NCBI GenBank assembly: GCA_963791545.1
Contig: CAWBSR010000016.1
Coordinates: forward strand, 1 to 64,000
Source: JALYXV01 sp963791545
GTDB taxonomy: Bacteria; Actinomycetota; Acidimicrobiia; Acidimicrobiales; Palsa-688
Length of the DNA: 64,000 nt
Direction: 5' to 3'
Made by a program: the position numbers and the translations under genes. Below are positions 61,809 to 64,000 of the stretch, piece after piece; positions within the stretch are counted from its first letter, which is position 1, and the number at the start of each line of letters is the position of its first letter. The notes beneath the pieces were generated by a model. That model searched no databases, was not told where the DNA came from, and worked only from the letters and a program-made list of their open reading frames with translations.

Positions 61809-62219
61809 CTATCCGCCGTACTGCCAGGCCGGCTGCTGCTGGGTGCGGGCCTGACGCTTGGGGCTGTACTGGTAGTTGGTGATGAGGCTGACGGCCAGCA
61901 CCGCGATGCCGGCGCCGACGTAGAACAGGGTTAGGCCGGCGTCGCGGGCCGAAAAGTTCAGCGCGAAGGGGGCGACGACGAGCAACAGGGCGGCGAGGTA
62001 GTCGCCCGCCGAATGAACGGTGAACGGCAGGACCTTCACCACTCCGAGCGGGTACCTCGTGAACAGGCTGACCAGCAGCACCGTGGCTCCGACGACCACA
62101 CCGGTGGCGGTAGCCCCGCTGGTGCCGTGGACGAGAAGAGCGACCGCGATGAGCGACAGTCCAACCGCGTAGTCGGCAACGGCGTGAAGCCAAGCCGGGA
62201 GCAACCGAACAAGCGACAT
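61809..62219 (-). CDS. SPW-repeat-like small membrane protein
   Basis: 136 residues, ATG 62219 behind AGAAAGAGGAAGAAACTC. Four helices: LHAVADYAVGLSLIAVALLV, GVVVGATVLLVSLFTRYPLG, SAGDYLAALLLVVAPFALNF, LFYVGAGIAVLAVSLITNY, with conserved LPAWLHAVADY and VHSAGDYLAAL repeat openings. The C-terminal tail is Gln/Arg-rich. Function unknown. Confidence 0.82.
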   Translation of the reverse strand: MSLVRLLPAWLHAVADYAVGLSLIAVALLVHGTSGATATGVVVGATVLLVSLFTRYPLGVVKVLPFTVHSAGDYLAALLLVVAPFALNFSARDAGLTLFYVGAGIAVLAVSLITNYQYSPKRQARTQQQPAWQYGG

Positions 62220-62265
62220 GAGTTTCTTCCTCTTTCTTGGGGTCCGACGCCTGCTCGGCGCCATG

Positions 62266-63168
62266 TCATCTATTCGGAACGGCCCCCAGGCGTGGATGAC
62301 AGCACGGCAGGACGCCCAGTTGGCGCAGGGTCCCCCGCAGCCGCTTGGCGGCGGCTGGGGTGACGAGCGGCGTCACCCGATCCAACAGCTGGTCAAGGCC
62401 CGAGAACGAGGCGAGCAGCCAACGGGAGAGGATGCCTTCGTCCATCCAGCCCCCGGCACCCTCGGGCAACAGGTCGGACAGCCACCCGGGACCGCTGGCC
62501 TGTTGGGCCAGGTTGGTCCACGACCAGACGTCGGACGCCAGCCGCAGGATCGACATCAGTTGCGCCGCCGGGATGTCGACGCCCGCCTCCCGGGCCACCT
62601 GAACCGCCGGGTGCCAGCGTTTCACCGCCGCCCAGTCCAGGGGGGTCGGGGCCTCCTCGGCCGCCCCCCGGACCTGGCTCAGCCACAGATAGGTCAGAAG
62701 CCTGTCCGTCGACTCCTCAGGCGGCGGCGTTGCCAGGCCGAGCGCCCGGCGCATGCAGTCCGGGACCCGGCCCATGCTGGGCGGCTCGCGGATGAGGATG
62801 GCCGGGCCCTCCCGGAGGTAGCCGCCCAAGTCACCGGAACGGGTGACCAGACAGACGGCCCGGCAACGACGCCGTTCTCCCGGGGCGAGCAGGGGGATTG
62901 CGGCTTGGCGCTCCCGGTCCCGGGGTACCGTGGCGGCGTTCATGTCGTCGAGATTGTGGGCCCAACCGTAGCCGACCGAGACAATGGCGCCACACTCGGG
63001 CGGCGCCACGAAACCCACCATGGTTTCGAGATCGATGTGCCACCGCACCCCCTCGGGCCGGGTTAGGGGTCCCAGGACCTCGGCCCACGCGGGCGGTGCG
63101 CCCCCGGCCCGAAGCGACTCCAGGCTCTGGGCCAGGACGGTCAATGTCTCAGGCATGGTGTCATTCAC
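62266..63168 (-). CDS. Conserved hypothetical protein (300 aa)
   Basis: No recognised domain. Features: VGYGWAHNLDDMNAATVP, DLGGYLREGPAILIREPPSM, LTYLWLSQVRGAAEEAPTPL, SDVWSWTNLAQQASGPGWL and VTPAAAKRLRGTLRQLGVL. Mostly alpha-helical and soluble, without signal peptide. Possibly a taxon-specific protein. Divergent or independent of aspS, whose stop lies 83 bp upstream. Confidence 0.8.
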   Translation of the reverse strand: MNDTMPETLTVLAQSLESLRAGGAPPAWAEVLGPLTRPEGVRWHIDLETMVGFVAPPECGAIVSVGYGWAHNLDDMNAATVPRDRERQAAIPLLAPGERRRCRAVCLVTRSGDLGGYLREGPAILIREPPSMGRVPDCMRRALGLATPPPEESTDRLLTYLWLSQVRGAAEEAPTPLDWAAVKRWHPAVQVAREAGVDIPAAQLMSILRLASDVWSWTNLAQQASGPGWLSDLLPEGAGGWMDEGILSRWLLASFSGLDQLLDRVTPLVTPAAAKRLRGTLRQLGVLPCCHPRLGAVPNR

Positions 63169-63250
63169 ACCATCCCCTATGCCGCGGCCGAATCGGGCGC
63201 CGGCGGGCGCCGCCGGGCGCCACGGCCAAATCGGGGGCCGTCGGGCGCCG

Positions 63251-64000
63251 TTAGCTGGGAGGGTCGGGGAGGACCACCTTCAGATGCAGCTCCTTCAGTT
63301 GCTGCTCGCTCACCGGGCTCGGGGCGCCCATCAATTGGTCCCGGGCACTCTGGCTGAGCGGGAAGGCGATGACTTCACGCAGATTCGCCTGGTCCAGCAT
63401 CATCATGAGGAGGCGGTCGAAGCCCGGTGCGATGCCCGCGTGGGGTGGGGTCCCGTAGTGGAACGCCTGCCAGAGGGCGGGGAAGGACTCCCGAACCCGC
63501 TCCGGGCCGTAACCCGCGATGGCGAAGGCGGCTTCCATAACCTCGGGGAGGTGATTGCGCACGGCGCCCGAGGAGAGTTCGAGCCCGTTGCACACCAGGT
63601 CGTATTGGAAGGCCAGGATGTCCCCCGGGTCCTTGCCTTGCAGCGCTTCGAGCCCCCCTTGGGGCATCGAGAACGGGTTGTGGGAGAAATCCCAGCCGCC
63701 GGCCTCGTCGCTCCACTCGTACATCGGGAAGTCGGTGATCCAGCAGAACGCCAGCTCATCGGGGTCGGCCATCTCGAGTTCCCGGCCGATGGCGGACCGC
63801 ACCGTGCCCAGGGCGGCGCTGGCCCGGGTGGGCGGCCCCACCGCGGTCAGCACCGCGTCCCCGGGGCGGGCGCCGACGGCTTCCACGATCACCTTGATCT
63901 CGTCATCGGACAGCTTGCGGGCCAACGGCCCCTTGACCGGCGCCCCCGTCTCGGAGGGTGCGAGGGGGCCCTCGGCTTCGCCGCTCGACGCCTCCAACTG
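63251..64000 (-). CDS. aspS: Aspartyl-tRNA synthetase, C-terminal part
   Basis: Class II synthetase; the frame is open to the right edge, so the 5' half is outside the window. Visible: the GAD-domain end (LARKLSDDEIKVIVEAVGAR, PGDAVLTAVGPPTRASAALG), FCWITDFPMYEWSDEAGGWD, FSHNPFSMPQGGLEAL, YDLVCNGLELSSGAVRNHLP, and motif 3 HYGTPPHAGIAPGFDRLLMM. The GAD insertion confirms the bacterial AspRS. It charges tRNA-Asp (and possibly Asn). Confidence 0.96.
   Translation of the reverse strand, partial: QLEASSGEAEGPLAPSETGAPVKGPLARKLSDDEIKVIVEAVGARPGDAVLTAVGPPTRASAALGTVRSAIGRELEMADPDELAFCWITDFPMYEWSDEAGGWDFSHNPFSMPQGGLEALQGKDPGDILAFQYDLVCNGLELSSGAVRNHLPEVMEAAFAIAGYGPERVRESFPALWQAFHYGTPPHAGIAPGFDRLLMMMLDQANLREVIAFPLSQSARDQLMGAPSPVSEQQLKELHLKVVLPDPPS

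Overview
The window is about 64 kb of high-GC DNA with the signature of a high-GC actinobacterium. This is judged from codon use, an F420-type luciferase-like oxidoreductase, an Lgt with a long acidic tail, RsbW/RsbV/SpoIIE-type partner-switching genes, small WYWC-type and DUF6458-like proteins, and a tRNA without an encoded CCA. A member of the Acidimicrobiia or a relative is my best guess; that is inference from gene content, not a phylogenetic result.

Layout. (1) 1-6.7 kb, chromosomal: lgt, a class IV aminotransferase, a tiny acidic protein, a GAF-SpoIIE phosphatase-HATPase regulator and an acyl-CoA ligase. (2) 6.7-11.6 kb: a small island. It starts in the 3' half of an intact tRNA-Val(GAC) and ends at a second, decayed copy of that 3' half. 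It carries secreted and membrane proteins, a dead IS630 fragment and a degenerate 73-nt tRNA-like cloverleaf with anticodon UAU. (3) 11.6-16.3 kb, accessory: a peptidoglycan-binding-repeat protein, an LQRxxGNxAV-type protein with a papain/transglutaminase-like C-terminus, a complete IS630-family element and a dead serine recombinase. (4) 16.3-24.2 kb: a secreted Ig-repeat protein, a PsiD-like phosphatidylserine-decarboxylase-family enzyme, a partner-switching operon (two HATPases plus STAS), a decayed DUF427 gene, a hemerythrin and a DUF1360 protein. (5) 24.4-47.4 kb, the metabolic core: two back-to-back catabolic/transport blocks. The forward block has a GntR regulator, an amino-acid-type ABC system with a fused permease-ATPase, a Rieske oxygenase, two dehydrogenases, a glutamine-synthetase-like ligase and a DUF1116 protein. 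The reverse block is one tightly overlapping operon: Rieske oxygenase, BMP-type nucleoside ABC importer, LLM oxidoreductase, amidohydrolase, nucleoside phosphorylase, amidohydrolase. A small HTH gene and a thiamine-binding-like protein lie between them. (6) 47.4-64 kb: ordinary chromosome (YihY, sialidase-like secreted protein, YbdK-like ligase, SDRs, CPBP protease, acyltransferase, the end of aspS) plus a decayed glutamate decarboxylase and a minisatellite.

The most coherent new-system hypothesis is the 24.4-47.4 kb locus. It looks like a route for importing and dismantling a nitrogen-rich, nucleoside-like or N-alkylated heterocyclic compound. Hydrolytic deamination, phosphorolysis, two Rieske oxygenations, a flavin oxidoreductase and re-assimilation of amine by a glutamine-synthetase-like enzyme all fit that idea. 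The substrate cannot be read from sequence.

A recurring feature is reading-frame damage. lgt, the GAF-SpoIIE gene, the nucleoside phosphorylase and the DUF6458 gene each look intact apart from one or two single-base indels, often in G/C runs, which may be sequence errors. The DUF427, glutamate decarboxylase, IS630-fragment and recombinase copies have several independent lesions and are probably true pseudogenes.
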